From: Carallia brachiata
Lineage: Eukaryota; Streptophyta; Magnoliopsida; Malpighiales; Rhizophoraceae
Direction of reading: 5' to 3'
Assembly (NCBI GenBank): GCA_021464245.1
Contig: JADCRB010000038.1
Span: forward strand, 3,958,924-4,022,923
DNA: 64,000 bases
Both the position numbers and the translations under genes were made by a program. The notes below the pieces were generated by a model. That model searched no databases and was not told the origin of the DNA. It was given only the letters and a program-made list of their open reading frames with translations. Shown one piece after another: positions 35,748-48,654 of the stretch. The number at the start of each line of letters is the position of its first letter. Positions within the stretch are counted from its first letter, which is position 1.

Positions 35748-36530
35748 TCGGGGCAACCCAAGAGGGGGTGAATTGGATTTTTTTGAGTTTCACTCTTGTT
35801 CTCTCACTTTCAACTCCAAAGGTGTTAGTTGCAATAATAACAATCAGTAAATAATAAAGCAAATAATAAAGCAATAACACAAGTAACTAAAAGTGAATGA
35901 GAGGAGGGAAGAAGAGTTGGTATAATGATTTATAGTGGTTCGGCTCGAATTGAGAGCCTACGTCTATTTCTCAAGGATCCTTTTTTGAGAATTCAATTCA
36001 CTAGAATGTTTCTTCTTTTAATGGGTGAACAACAACCCTTACAACACACTTTCGGCTCACACCTGTGAACACAAGCTTCTATGAAGCTTTTCAAAACACA
36101 CAATCACACTCTTTCTTCTTTCCTTTTCTTTCTTTTGATTTTTCACACACTGATTCTCAAGTACACAATGATCTTCTCTCAAGCTATTTCCTAATTGGTA
36201 TACACGAGTATACTTACAAAACCTAAAGATTAGCCATTGGGTCAATGTTTCCTTCTAAAGGAAAATCATACCCAAAAAGGAAACACAATCTATCTGTTTG
36301 CAGAGTGCTTGGTCGACCACATAACCTAGTCTAGTCGATCAAGGTCTAAGCCTTTAGTGTTGCCTCAAATTTGCTATTGTCTGTCTATGATCATCCGGTT
36401 GACCAATGATAGTACATTGGTTGATCGCTCTGCCTCACTGCAACTTTCAAATTTTTGCCGAAACAAATTTCCTTCTTTCACGATCTTCTAAAATCAAGTC
36501 AACTTTTTTCTAAAAATAAAGACTTGGCAG
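35748..36530. repeat. Unclassified interspersed repeat inside the copia element
   Basis: Begins around GTTGGTCTCGGGGCAACCCA and AGAGGGGGTGAATTGG, then runs through GTGGTTCGGCTCG. This wording recurs in many dicot genomes in my memory, but I cannot assign it to a superfamily. Its less A/T-rich composition and position suggest a separate insertion. Ends not determined. Confidence 0.4.
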
Positions 36531-38183
36531 GTATGCATGATCCTTTATAATATAAGTTAAATTCAAATTCAAAGTGATATCTTGCCATAAAGAGTAAACA
36601 TATGAAAGATAATGTCCACAATTATAATAATGAGCTTCCATAAGAGATAAAATCACAATTATAAGTTGCTATACATAAACTAGACAGAACATTGTACAAT
36701 AAAGAAGGCTCAATCATCTAATCAATGGATCAATAATAAGATATAGAAATATAATCTAGGCATTCAACAATCAATATGGGAAGTCAATAATCAAAATAAA
36801 TGCTAAACAAACGTTAAAATGTATATGTTATAGTTATAATTTGGTTGTCATCAATATGATCAAAGTAAAATATTTTAATGATGTGTATTGTTATAGTTTG
36901 TTAGTCACCAAAGTAGTCAAACTAATATGTTAAAAGACACGCATGAAATAGTCATTTATCCATAATATCAAAGAAATACCATTGAAAGAAAGTGATTGGA
37001 TAAATTGAAATTATTAATTATTAGAACGTCAGAATTTACCAAAGGTGAATTGTTATTTTACGATTAATAACATGATGGGGGTATATTAAAATTTTTAGTT
37101 AAATACATTTGTTTATCCAAAGATATCAAATATATTTAGTTGAAAATATTTGATTACCCATTATAGTTATTATTTAAGTATTTACTTATGATAGTGTATA
37201 ATAGTATTTCTCAAAGGAATACTATTATATACTCTAATTTTTTATGATTGAATCTGTCTTTTAGTAAATTATGAGCATTATGATGATGCAAGTTTTAATT
37301 CAATCTCATGTTCTTTTGAATTAAGGAAAATATCATTAATCAATGAATATACCCAAGGATCAGTGGGAGCAAGTTTATTCAAAATGATAACTATTTGGAT
37401 TCAAATTTTTGTTGGATATTTAAATAGTATAAAGCCTACATTTAATCATGTGATCTTATTAAGAAAAGGATTATTATCGTAGAAATAAATGAAAACCTAT
37501 CTATAGTTGTTTCATCCATTATTGAAGTAAAGTTTGTGACATGATTTGAAGTTATCAAAATTAATTTCAAGACTTAGATTAGTCGACCGTATTGTCAAGT
37601 CGCTGAAAATTTATTGTAATTATTCTACAGTAGTTTTCTTCTCTAAAAACGACAAATATTTTATGGGTGCTAACTTATGATCTTGTCGTTAAAGAAGAAG
37701 TTCATAGACAAAGAGTGTCAACTAATAGTATTAGCCCAATCTTATGATTATAGATCTTTAACAAAAGGATTACCACTTAAAATATTTAAGGAACATGTTG
37801 AAAGAATGGGCATTACCGGACGTCATTGACAATATTATAGTTCAATTAAATTTATGTTTTTAACATCCTGAGCTCACTTATATGTGTTTATGATATTTTC
37901 TGTCTTTTATTGGTATGCATTAGTAATAAAATTGACTGAAATAGTCTTATTAAAAAGAAATAAGAGTTAGACCATTATCGTTGTCTTCATTAAAGATCAT
38001 GTTGAGTTGAAAATTAGTATTGTGGTACATAAAGAGGCTGTGTCAAGGAAATGATATACAACTGCGATGACCTACATTAATGTTTTAACTTAATAATGAT
38101 ATAATATTATAGCCAATGTAAGGATGGTTTAAGTGTGACGTGTGTGCACTTTCTCTCTTATTAAATCAAAAATTAGTGTCATA

Positions 38184-38672
38184 TGTGTCAAGTAAGAGAA
38201 TATAAGACAAATAATGTCTCATATGATACTTAAGGATATTCTATCAAATAATGATTTATTTGATAAAATTTAAAGATGATTTAATAAACAATGTAAATGC
38301 TTAAATCTTATTGGTTAGTGAAGAAATGTGACTTTTATTAAACTTTTATGCGTCAAGAGTCATGTTTTGATGGAAGACAACTCTTGAAGTAGAGTTTGGT
38401 CCTCTGTCTATCCCTTACAACATCCTGACAAGCATATGATAATGTTAACGTTAAAGTACAAATACTTATAGAATATCTTACCATTATTAAAGAAGAGGTT
38501 AAGGGAGAGAAATAATATTTTATTACTATTCTGCATTAAAGTTTGTATCAGTTTTATATGAATTAAGGTATGTTTCTCTTCCAATTATGTGTAAAAAATA
38601 TGAAAAAGATCATCATTAAGTTATTTTATGTCTAATTATTCATGCATAATATTATTGTAATTATGTCTTACA
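38184..38672 (+). repeat. 3' LTR of the copia element
   Basis: Ends TTATGTCTTACA like the left copy. Start approximate; no clear polypurine tract remains. Confidence 0.75.
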
Positions 38673-39638
38673 AAAACTACATCATATTATACCCTTTTCA
38701 ATTGTTTATGCTTGGAATTGGAATTAGTTTCTCATACATAAGGTAGAAGACAGAGAGCACCATCAGCATAAAAGTAACTTTACAGAATGAAATTTAGGGA
38801 AAGGCTGACCGTTGGACCCAACCTCCGATTATAAATATTTTTGATGGTAGCTGATAAACAAAAATTAAGCATGGCCTTTCCTCAGGGATTGTGTGGTGCA
38901 TGTGGCTTAGAAAGGAGAAATATGGTTCTGTTTTCTTTTTAGTCCTGCGGCGTGCACAACTTGGCCAGTGCTATACTAATCTTTATGTCAGAAAAGTTTA
39001 TGCATCACCTTTACTTTAGAATTTGATAAATTTATCCTTTCTTTCCTCTAGCTTTTATCTCCTTTACAACGGAAAATGTGTCCTCTAGCTGATAATTGGG
39101 CACGATAAGCAGCCTATTCAATTCAGACAGTCATACTTGCTTACATAGATGTGGATATCTTCAAAGCCTCAATCTCAGACCAACCACATTTCATTCCCAA
39201 TTTCCTTCTGCATTGCCGGAGTCAATTTGGGTTACAACTCCAAGTATTAAAAGCGAGACTAGGAGCTGGCTGACTCATGTCCGGGCGCACTGCAAAAGAC
39301 TAGCAATACGAAGTGCTAGGCTTGATTAGACCTACAAACTTAACATACATGAGGCTAAAAACTTCAACAATGAATTTGGAGATCGGGGGGAAAAAAACCA
39401 AAAAAATCAGCTAGTCCCTTTAATTTAATGCTTGATTTGGGATACATGGTCCTATGGACACCATACCTTTTATCTAATTAGTCATAAAAAGGTTCCTCTT
39501 TGCTTGTGATAGAAAAAAAGGAAGTCACTAAGACACCTTAGCAATCCATTGAACTGCACATCTTTCTGTCTTATTGATATTACATTAAAAAAAATTTCAT
39601 AACGAACAATTAAATAAAAAAAAATTGTGAACATCACT
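38673..39638. other. Intergenic, nothing firm
   Basis: No exon or element recognised. A 77-codon ORF at 39096-39329 has no recognisable features. Confidence 0.45.
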
Positions 39639-40420
39639 TTATGGGCGGTTCTCATCTGGTTTCCACTTCCACTCAACGGTAGCAGAATCCAAATACAGTC
39701 CCAGCTGAAAGAATTTTGACCAAAAAAAAAGGCAAAAATTAGCATCATCGCTGGATGTTATTATGAAAGTTTTTGTACGGCTTCAGTTAGCTTAAAAAAT
39801 TCTTAAGGTATTTAAGTAAGAGACAATGTACATCATAAGACAGATGCAGCACATCTTCAAATTCAATGTTTGCAAAGAATTTAGATAGCATAAATTATCT
39901 TCCAATTCAATTCATCACGCGATGAGTTGCTGCGATATCAGAGGTATACTATGTCACGCAGACCTCATCAATCTTGGCGCTCCATTGTTCTTTGTGCTCT
40001 ACTGAAGGACTAAAGTAGAATTCGATAGAGCTCTTAATTAGACAGCTAAGGTCACATGAACTTCAACTGTGAAAGGCATACATGTTACAATCAAGCATTT
40101 GCCATCACACAAAAGACTTTAAGTTGTTGGTTGAGATGACAATATTAAGCCAACAATGCATAATTGGATATCAACCTGTAGTTCTTGTCATTGACCTGAT
40201 ACAGAATTTGATAACAAACCTAGGGGGAAACTGAGACCTAAGCTTCGATTTCCAATCAGGAATCATGAGTAAACAGAGTGGAGTAACAAAAAATTTGCCC
40301 ACCCTGAAGTAGAGCCTTTCCTGATGAGTCATAACTCAACACAAAATTGCCACTGACTAGAAGAATTGAAGCATGATGCTAGTGATGTTGTTGTACTTAT
40401 CTGACTGCACTATTCAGCAA
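39639..40420 (-). pseudogene. Possible two-exon 3' gene remnant, family unknown
   Basis: On minus, about 40356-40304 reads SGNFVLSYDSSGKALLQ between an acceptor-like TTCTAG and a donor CAGG/GTGGGC. At 39704-39639, after an acceptor TTTCAG, one frame reads LGLYLDSATVEWKWKPDENR then P and TAA. The phase implied by the donor would instead give AGTVFGFCYR and a stop. Both readings look protein-like. Upstream exons are not visible; a MITE lies just beyond at 40505. It may be the truncated end of a gene broken by insertions. Low certainty. Confidence 0.3.
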
Positions 40421-40504
40421 GGAAAAGGTGAGCATGCAAAGCTCTGGAACTTTTATCAAATCAAATCAAATCAAAAGAGCGTCTTTGTTGCATAGGGCTT
40501 ATTT

Positions 40505-40765
40505 TAGGAAGTACAGATACTTCTAAAATGGCGAGTGCCTGTGTCGGACACATGTGTCGGACACGACACTGCCTGACACTCCTTAGACACATGTCGGACA
40601 CTTCGAAACGTGTCTAACAAAAAAATAAAAAGAAAAAAAAATTTGGACACGCATGTCGGACACTTCTAATACACGTGTCAGATACTTTTATATGTATTTT
40701 ATATTTTAATTAGTATATTATATACATATATATATATATTATTTGCTTAAATATTTTATTATTAT

Positions 40766-40814
<49 letters not shown>

Positions 40815-41091
40815 CACATATATAATATTTTTTAAAAGAATTATGAATAAAATACAAGTTATATTATAAAATATCATAATAATTATTATTATGTATTATG
40901 CATAGAAAAAAATTTTAAATTTATTAAAAATATTTAAATTACATACATACATATATAATATTTAATATGTTTTATAGCCGTATCTATGTCGTGTCTGTGT
41001 CCTAATTTTTTTAGAATTTTCGTGTCTCCATATCCGTGTCGTGTCGTGTCATGTCCGTGTCTGTGTCTCGTGTCCGTGTCCGTTCATCTTA
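40505..41091. mobile_element. MULE-like MITE, copy 1
   Basis: Ends rich in GTGTCGGACAC / GTGTCCGTGTC words with an A/T core holding CA and TA microsatellites. Left end TAGGAAGTACAGATAC, right end as complement TAAGATGAACGGACAC. Flanks GGCTTATTT (40496-40504) and GGCTTATCT (41092-41100) are a 9-bp duplication with one mismatch, the size made by Mutator-like transposases. Same family as 56735-57302 but in opposite orientation. Non-coding. Confidence 0.75.
40768..40802. repeat. (CA)n microsatellite
   Basis: About 17 CA units in the core of the MITE, followed by TA repeats. Confidence 0.95.
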
Positions 41092-41100
41092 GGCTTATCT

Positions 41101-42140
41101 CTATAAATTCATCCGGTTCAATTAGGCATGGCCGCATGGCTTCACAGAAAGGAGGGATAGGGGCGCCGGGGGCCGTGAACAATATTATTTTGATTTTTTT
41201 TCTTTTTTTGTTACTGAAAATATTCAGTGTTTCCTAATGAAAAATTAATTTTTTTTTTCAGTAGATTTTCAAAGAGTTCAGTTTATCTAGTTTAAAGTTC
41301 AATTTTTTTGCATAAAAAAAAAAGCAGAAGTATTTTCATGATTATTAGCCTCCAGCTCTTCCAAACGTGATGGCAAAACGCTTTTCCCGTAATCGTCGGT
41401 GACAATCAAAGAAAAGTTTGTTGAGCGCAGAACGATCCGTTGACCTTCCTTCTAAAGGTCAAAATTTCATTTTCATCGCGTTTTAAAAATTTTATTTGGC
41501 CATAAAAAATTTTGGCAAAAAGTTTTTTTTGTCTTTTTTTTTTTTTCAAAAAAGAAGATTTGCATTCACTTTTCTATTTTTGATTTTAAAAAGTAGTTTT
41601 CTTAGTTTATTAGAATTCCATAATGTCTCCCGGGCACCCTAATAATTAAGTACTTACATGAGTACATCTCTATTGTCAAGTTATTAGCCTGTAATCACAA
41701 GAAAGGTTTTAAGTTTATGAAAATAAAGAGAATTATTTGAATTGTGTAACTTATAGTACAAAAAATTATATAATATAAAAAAAATAAAAAAAATTATAAT
41801 ATTTAGCTGCTATATATTATTATTATTATTATTGTTATTATAAACCATTCGCCAATATGTTGTTAGAAATTGCAGATATATTTATCGACTAAATAAGAAG
41901 CAGAAATAGAGATTTCAAATTTGGATTTCTAAGAGTAGATTGATTGCTGACTTGTTAAATATAATTATAACCTAATTTAGAAGTTGAAATTGCTTTTGTA
42001 GGAATTTTTTTTTTTTTTTTACAAAAGATGAAATTATTACCAAAGTAATTTTCAAGTTTTTTTTACTGTTTCAGGCCTACTGAGGGGTTGTCGCAAACTT
42101 CTATTGTCCAAATGTTTGACCCCTAACAGTATCCATATAA
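41101..42140. other. Intergenic A/T-rich, nothing recognised
   Basis: T-runs and a TTA/ATT tract (about 41818-41835). A short less A/T-rich patch at 41345-41455 has no convincing exon. No gene called. Confidence 0.45.
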
Positions 42141-43238
42141 GAAATACGAAAGATAACTTTCCCAAATCCACACTCATTTAGGGGGAAGGTGAGAGAGGGA
42201 GGACAATTCTAAAGACAATGTTAGCTCTGAAAGTATATAAACCGTCTATTAGGTTGACCATATGAGATTCTATTTACAGAGAGTTTTGGTTTTATATATA
42301 AATTTCTTATAAAGTATACTTCAGTCTCTATAAATTCAAATATTATATATTTAATTCTAAAAATTTGTCAAAATTTTTAATCAAGTACAACTTGATCTCC
42401 TGTCAAGTCTCTTACCAATTTCTTAATGTGTGACACTTATTAGGATCTTGACATGTTGACAATAAAAATAAGTTGCAATCCGAAAGGATTAGATAATCTA
42501 AATTTTTTTAATTTATTATTAATTTTCTAATTAATAAATTTATATTCATAGATCAAGATTCATATCTAGCAACGTATTATGACCATCTAAATGTTAAGAC
42601 TATCACATTGATTTGACTAATTCCTTTAGTGCATGGTCTTCTAGTATAATTTAATCTTTTCTTGATACAAATATTCTAATTAGACATAAAATATGGAATC
42701 ACTGTCTACTTTATATTGTCCAATTATATTAGTTCCCATTTAAATGGTCATTGATTCCATGAATGGAATCAAAATTCCTTATGAATCATCATTCCACTTG
42801 GCATAAGGATTTTTTGACTTAATACTCATTGAAAATAAACGGAACATTCTCCCATGATAATTTCAGGGTGACGAACCTTTTATCGATCCCTCGACTGTCT
42901 CTATATAGTTGATAATATGCCCAACATTCACTCCCACGAGCGATCCTTGATTAAGACAACCCAAAAGCGAGATCAAAGCATATCAATTCTTATATGAGAT
43001 ATCTTGATGATTTCAAGCCTAAGGATCATTTATACCATCGTCACATTAAAAATTCTTCACACACACAAGTAATATTCCATTTGAAAATTATCACAGCGAG
43101 TCAATTTAGTGAACTTGTTCATCTAATAAGCACTCACATGTTCATTTAAGTTTCTCACTTCACTCTATTAAATCGATTGCTTTATAAGAAAGAAACATAA
43201 CAAGTGTCTGTATTATGGCTCCATCAACGTCCTATTTC

Positions 43239-44212
43239 CAGGGACGAAGCCAAAACGAAATTTTAGGAGGGCAAATTTTGTATATATACTTACAATAATA
43301 TAATTAATTTATATAATGAAAAATATAAAATTATGTTAATTATTTAAAGTAATAAATATTATAATTATATCTTGTAATTTTTAATGATTTAAAACTATAT
43401 TTTTATTTTTTATACGCAGTTATATATTTTTTTTGCTACATAAGTAATTATTGATTCATTTAGTTATTTATCTCCTATGTAATTATACAATAGATTCTTT
43501 ATGATATTTACTATAAAAAAATAATATTTTTGTGTAATCGTTGTAACCGCTAAAATTAAAATCAAGTTTATAAATGAATACATGTTCAAATATACAATGT
43601 GTTTCTAGATATTTTTTTCTTTTTCAATGTCCATTATTAATAATTTGTTTCAATAAATGATTAAAAATTTCTCAAAGATTGTATAAAATAAGAAAAATTT
43701 ATTCGAATACTTTTGAGAATAAATAAAATGATTTAAAAAGATAACTCAATATAAGATTCTCACATTTAATAAAATTTAATTTTACAACCATGAAACTCAA
43801 AAAATGCACTTAAAAAAAACAGTTAGAAAAAAAATAGGAGAAAAGAAGTAAGAAAAGGGGGGGGGGGACATTTGTCCTACAACATGCCTTGAGAGGAGGC
43901 AAACAAAGGTTATATACATGTGACTGGGATTCTAAAAGGGGAAAAAAAAAAAAAAAAAATAAAGCATATAACCAAAAACAACCACATGGACTGTGATTCT
44001 AAAATGGAAAAATACATATACATATACACCAAAAACAGCCACATGGATGCTCTAAGGCTTCGAACTCATGAAGGAGAGCCGAGGGGGGGCAAAATGCCCC
44101 TAGTCAGTTGAGCTACTGGTGTCCTTCGTTATAACTTTGTAAACAATTAATAAAGAATAGCAAGTCAAGGGGGGCCAACTGTCCCCCTTGCTCCGATGTC
44201 CCTTCGTCCCTG
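43239..44212. mobile_element. hAT-like element with CAGGGACGAAG ends
   Basis: Left end CAGGGACGAAG (43239) and right end CTTCGTCCCTG (44212) are perfect 11-bp inverted repeats, of the CAGGGxCGxA type common in plant hAT elements. Flanking 8-mers CCTATTTC and CTTGTTTT match at five positions only, so the target duplication is weak. The interior is A/T-rich with G-runs (43858-43868) and no transposase. Confidence 0.65.
43904..44050 (+). repeat. Short internal duplication in the hAT-like element
   Basis: The unit around ACATGTGACTGGGATTCTAAAA with CCAAAAACAACCACATGG recurs about 73 bases later as ACATGGACTGTGATTCTAAAA with CCAAAAACAGCCACATGG. Two imperfect tandem copies with a poly-A insert. 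Confidence 0.7.
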
Positions 44213-45100
44213 CTTGTTTTGATGGAACATTGACTAAAGATTTTTAGAAATAAAACTTTTGGTACAATAGGTATCTCATACTTATAATCTCACCATAATT
44301 ACTTTTGCAAATTGTATTTATTCCATGAATTTTATCTATATAGTTTATCGATGGCTATATATATATATATAATACTAAAACAAAGATTTCTTTGATTAAT
44401 TAGTAATATGCATGAAATATAGTAACCAACAAATTGACTATTGAGATATATACTAATAGATGTATGATGCGTTTTCTTTAAAGTTTACCTAATTTCTCAC
44501 TACCTAAACTAAAATAGGTGAAGGAATTAAAATGGTCAATCGGTTGACTGCAGGTCTTAATTTGGTCATTTGTGCCTCATTTGATTAATCGTATGGGCAC
44601 CCCCTTGGATCGGTCCATACAATCTACTTTTCATTCAACTCTTTAATGGCACAGTTAAAGTGTCAAATACTAATGGGGCGTTTGGCTTTAATTTTTTAGG
44701 GGTGCATTGCCTTTCAGTTTGAAAAAGTAATGGTATGGGTTTTTGATAAAGTTTTTTGGGGTTGCTGATTGTTGATCATTAGTTCAATTAGCTAATATTT
44801 CAAAAATTATATTAGACCTACCTTTTTTTGACAATCAGTTACTAATATATAATTTTTAGACCAAAATACCATCTTTTTACCTCTGTAAGACTTAATTTAT
44901 CTATATTTTTAATTTTTTAATAAGTTGAAGTATTTTGTTTTATGTGTAGGAAATAATATTAGTAGTCATTAATAGAAACAAGATAAGATATTAGGTTTTA
45001 TGTAGAATTTCAGTGAACAAAATTTTCGAAGCTCTTCCTAGAAAATTGATTAAATTATTGATTTTTTTTTTGTATTGATTGTTATTTTATTGTAATTCAT

Positions 45101-46102
45101 TGTAAACAAAAAAAAAAAAAAAAGAAAAGTCAAGGGTTGGCAATCTATAAGATGAGAAAAAAAAATCGGTGCTAACCCAACTGACTAAAAAAAAAAGTTG
45201 GTGAAATCGTGATAGAGAATAGCCTATCTGCCCAAGTGAATCCTATCCCCGGAGGAAGAAGATTTGCAAAACATTGGAATTTCCTCAAAAACCAAATTTC
45301 TTTCTCGACTCATTTTCGTATTTTGGGCGTATACTCTTTGAATGCCGCTGAGTGGATCTTCTAGATCAAAAGTTAAAAATCTTAAATATACTCATTTTCA
45401 AATATATTTTGGGTATATACTCTCTAGTCGCCATTGAGTGGGATCTGCTAGATCAAAAATTCAAAATATAAAATATTAAATATCTGTTTAAGATCAAACC
45501 CCTACGGCCCTTAATGGAGTCAAACTAATTTATTTGAGATCAAGGCCTTTATGGCCCTCAGTGGAATCAACCTGAGATCAATCCTACGACTCTCAGTGAA
45601 GTCAAACCAGTTCGTCTGAGATCAAGCGTTGGCTCTCAATGGAATTACCTGAGATCAAGCTCATTTGACCCTCACTAGAATCAAACCAATCTGATCAAAA
45701 TCAAGTCTCTACGACCCTCATCGGAATTAAGGTATCCCCTTGAGATTAAGTCTCGACTCTCAGTGGAATTACCTGAGATCAAGCCCATAAGACCCTCATC
45801 AGAGTCAAGTCAATTTGATTAAGATCAAGCCTCTACGACCATTATCAGAGTTACGACATTGCCTGAACTCAAGCCTCGACCCTTAGTGGAATTTATTCCT
45901 TCAAGTTAAGAGCAAGCTGTGGAATTCATTCCTTTTCGTTCAAGATCAAGCTCATGCAGTCCTTAACGAAATCACACAAAGGAGCATTAATTGAAAGATT
46001 CACACAGAGATCGACCCCATATAAATTTTAAATTTATATTTGTAATTTGTAGTTATATTTTTGAAGCCTAACTGTTTGACTCTAGAAACTTACGTCTTTT
46101 CA
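45101..46102 (+). repeat. 5' LTR of the Tat-type element, with internal repeats
   Basis: 1002 bp. From about 45490 it consists of about ten diverged tandem units built on GAGATCAAGCC, CTACGACCCTCA and GTGGAGTCAA. Partner of 51104-52097. Confidence 0.88.
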
Positions 46103-46849
46103 AATTTCTGGCACGCTCAGTGGACATCTTTGTCTCCCACCTTTTGCTCCTTTGCAAAAAAAAAAAAATCTAGAGCATCAATGACGCTAAGGAAGAGTAA
46201 GACTGCCTTGATTGTAAGAAGATGACTGCTTTATTGCCTTCATCAACTACTCTACTTGGGTATGCAGGTCCGCAAACTAGTGCAAGGCACGGTTCCTCGC
46301 CACCCATAAAATTAAAATAGAGAATTGCAGTTCATACAGCAGTAAGATTTCTCACATGACTCTCTTGCGAAATGAAAAATTCAACCATCTACCTCGACTG
46401 AAGTTGGGGGCAATGCGTTAAATTCTGGTCAATAGCAAAAGCCGACCTATTCTGCTGAAATAAGCACGGAGGAATTAGAAGAGCCCTCGCTCTAGTCTTC
46501 TATGGAACATCATCTGCCAACACCAACGCCGTGGCAATCACGATGATAAACATAACCAGTATGGAAGAAAGGATCACAAAATTGGAGAGCAAATTTTTTG
46601 CTAATTAGAGTTTTGGAGAAAACAATCAATAGATTGCCAATCTTAAGTGAAAGGCTCCAATACAAGTTGATCCTAAAACTAACGAGGAGCAACAATATTC
46701 ACTTGATTTCACTCAAAAAATAACTCTAGCCAAAATTTTCACGACAAAAAAACAACAAAATGGTTCCACACAGCTACCGCCTTCAAATTCTGTTTCGTTA
46801 TCTGTCTAATCATTACAAGCCATAATAAATACAATTCTTCTGGGACAAA

Positions 46850-47960
46850 GTGCACCATTTCAAAGTTCACAAATGTGTGTCAAACCGTACACGAGAGGGA
46901 CTGAAAACCTCAGCATGCCCTTGGGCTACCAACTACCCAAGTTTCAACAATTTGATGGACAACGTGATCCTAAGCAACACGTTGCTCACTTTGTCGAAAC
47001 TTGTTACAATACAAAAACTCACGGTGACCTTTGGTGAAACAATTTGTTTGTTTACTCAAGGACACCGCCTTCATCTAATTTTAAACATCGAACTAGAATC
47101 AGTTGACAGTTGGGAGCAGCTGCAACGTAAATTTCTTAACAAATTTTTTAGCACTTGTCGAACAGTAAGCATGATGAAGCTTACAAGCACCAAACAAATG
47201 AAATGAGAGTTTGTCGTCAAATAGATAAACATATGCAGCTCTCAGTTTGGATTTTAAGGATTTCTGATGGAGACTTCTACTATGAAAATATGCATTCAAG
47301 GGATGCACTAGGAGTTGCTATATATCTTACAAGGCATCAAATCTCAAACCTTTGAAGAGCTGGTGACTCGCGTATATGACATGGAAATAAGCATCCAAAT
47401 TTCTGGGGGCACAGTTCCGTCTAATTGGACTAGCGTAGGGATAGGAAGGAAGTCGAGACGGTTGACAAATTAGAAATAGGCAAGGAAGCAATGACCATCG
47501 ACGCTTACCAATAAAAGTAGGAGCTAAAACAAAAGTGAGCCTTTTAGTGCCAACAAATCAACTGAAACAATGAGAAAGGCAAAAGGAGATGTCGCGAGAG
47601 TTGGAACAAAGAAGTATCCATTCCCTGACTCTAATATTCAGGACATCCTTGATCAACTTCTGGAAACTAAGTTGATTGAACTCCTGGAGCTCAAACTACC
47701 CAATCAGAATGATTGGGTCAATAATCCAAAATTCTGTAAGTATCACTACGTAATCAACCATTCAACGAAAAAGTGCTTCATCTTAAAGGAGCTGATTATG
47801 AAACTCCATAACCAAAATAAAATCATTCTGGATCAGGGAAACGTAACCTTAGCCAACCAAATAACTGTCTCTTTGATCCTTTCAAGTTGGGGGCACGGTT
47901 CCATCAACTTAAAGTACCAACCTGGTGACAAGCTTACTCCTAAAAGGAACAAGCCATAGC
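46850..47960 (+). pseudogene. Broken gag of the Tat-type element
   Basis: Frame-switching reading follows a Tat gag capsid: RDPKQHVAHFVETCYN, ELESVDSWEQLQRKFLNKFF, STCRTVSMMKLTSTKQMK, ICIQGMH, YILQGIKSQTFEELVTR. A longer open part at 47570-47959 has YPFPDSNIQDILDQLLE and a zinc-binding-like CKYHYVINHSTKKCF (C-x2-H ... H-x4-C), then ELIMKL. It packages element RNA in intact relatives. Several stops and shifts make it inactive. Confidence 0.85.
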
Positions 47961-48130
47961 TTGTTTAAAAAGTCTACATAAACAAAGCTTACATACTATC
48001 AGACCAAAAAGGCATCTGAACTGGTCCAATCAGTGGTAAATTTTTAAAGTGTTGTTATGTGTAGATAAAAAAAAAAAAGTTAAAAAATAAAAAAAGGAAA
48101 TTTAAAAATTAAAAAAAAATCGAAAAAAAA

Positions 48131-48146
48131 TTTAAAAAAAAAAAAG

Positions 48147-48196
<50 letters not shown>

Positions 48197-48205
48197 AAAA
48201 AAATT
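48131..48205. repeat. Poly-A tract
   Basis: Nearly uninterrupted A run of over 60 bases, inside the Tat-type element; its translations on minus are artefactual poly-Phe. Confidence 0.95.
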
Positions 48206-48227
48206 TTCTGAAGCATATGTATAAGCT

Positions 48228-48600
48228 CGAATAAAGCCCAAAAACCTAAACCCAAATTCGAACTCGAACCCAAAGCAAAATCCAAACCCAAATCCAATGT
48301 TCAAACCCAAAATCCCATATCCAAATCCAAATCCAAAGCAAACTCCAAATCTAAACCTAAAGTCGAAATCTAAATCCAAACCCAAATCTAAAGTAAAATC
48401 GAAATCCAAACCCAAAGCCAAAATCTACATTCAAAGATAAAATAAATCCAAACCCAAGTCCAGAGCTAAATTGAAAGTTCAAATCCAAATTCTGACCCAA
48501 AGTTGAAATCTAAATTCTAGTTTAAAGTCCAAATCCAGACCCAAATCTAAATTTTGACCCCAAGTCCAAATCTAGATTTGGAGGCAAAGTCCAAACCCTA
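48228..48600 (+). repeat. Degenerate CCAAAT/CCAAAC short tandem repeat
   Basis: Dozens of six-base variants (AAATCC, AAACCC, AAAGCC) in a row, following the poly-A tract. Confidence 0.9.
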
Positions 48601-48654
48601 ACTCAAAGCTTAAGTTAACAACTCAATAACACAGCAACAAACCAAACTTTGCCG

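Larger units (their letters stand above)
30349..38672 (+). mobile_element. Degenerate Ty1/copia retrotransposon hosting nested insertions
   Basis: Direct LTR-like repeats (about 30349-30825 and 38184-38672) share GACAAATAATGTCTCA, TTTAATAAACAAT, TGATGGAAGACAA and AATATCTTACCAT, and both end GTCTTACA. TGGTATCAGA just after the left LTR (30828-30837) matches a plant initiator-Met primer-binding site, giving plus orientation. Near the right end, conceptual reading with many stops follows the copia RNase H C-terminus: VVSSIIEVKFV, then FFSKN-like and LTKGLPLKIFKEHVERMGI (about 37500-37815). Most of gag, integrase and RT is unreadable. A gypsy element (32357-35490) and another repeat (about 35748-36530) sit inside. 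No clear target duplication found. Confidence 0.75.
42150..44350. mobile_element. Probable LTR relic (copia-like), interrupted by a hAT-like element
   Basis: The text around 42860-43230 (CGATCCCTCGACTGTCTCTA, GAGATCAAAGCATATC, ACTCACATGTTCATTTAAGT) resembles long LTRs of plant copia elements as I remember them; a TATATAAA-like box lies at about 42233. The reading appears to resume after 44213. No second LTR is in the window, so this would be a solo LTR or fragment. Boundaries are approximate. Confidence 0.4.

Noticed and set aside
48080..48421. Minus-strand ORF of Leu/Asp/Phe then poly-Phe repeats
   Set aside because: Artefact of CCAAAT repeats and the poly-A tract.
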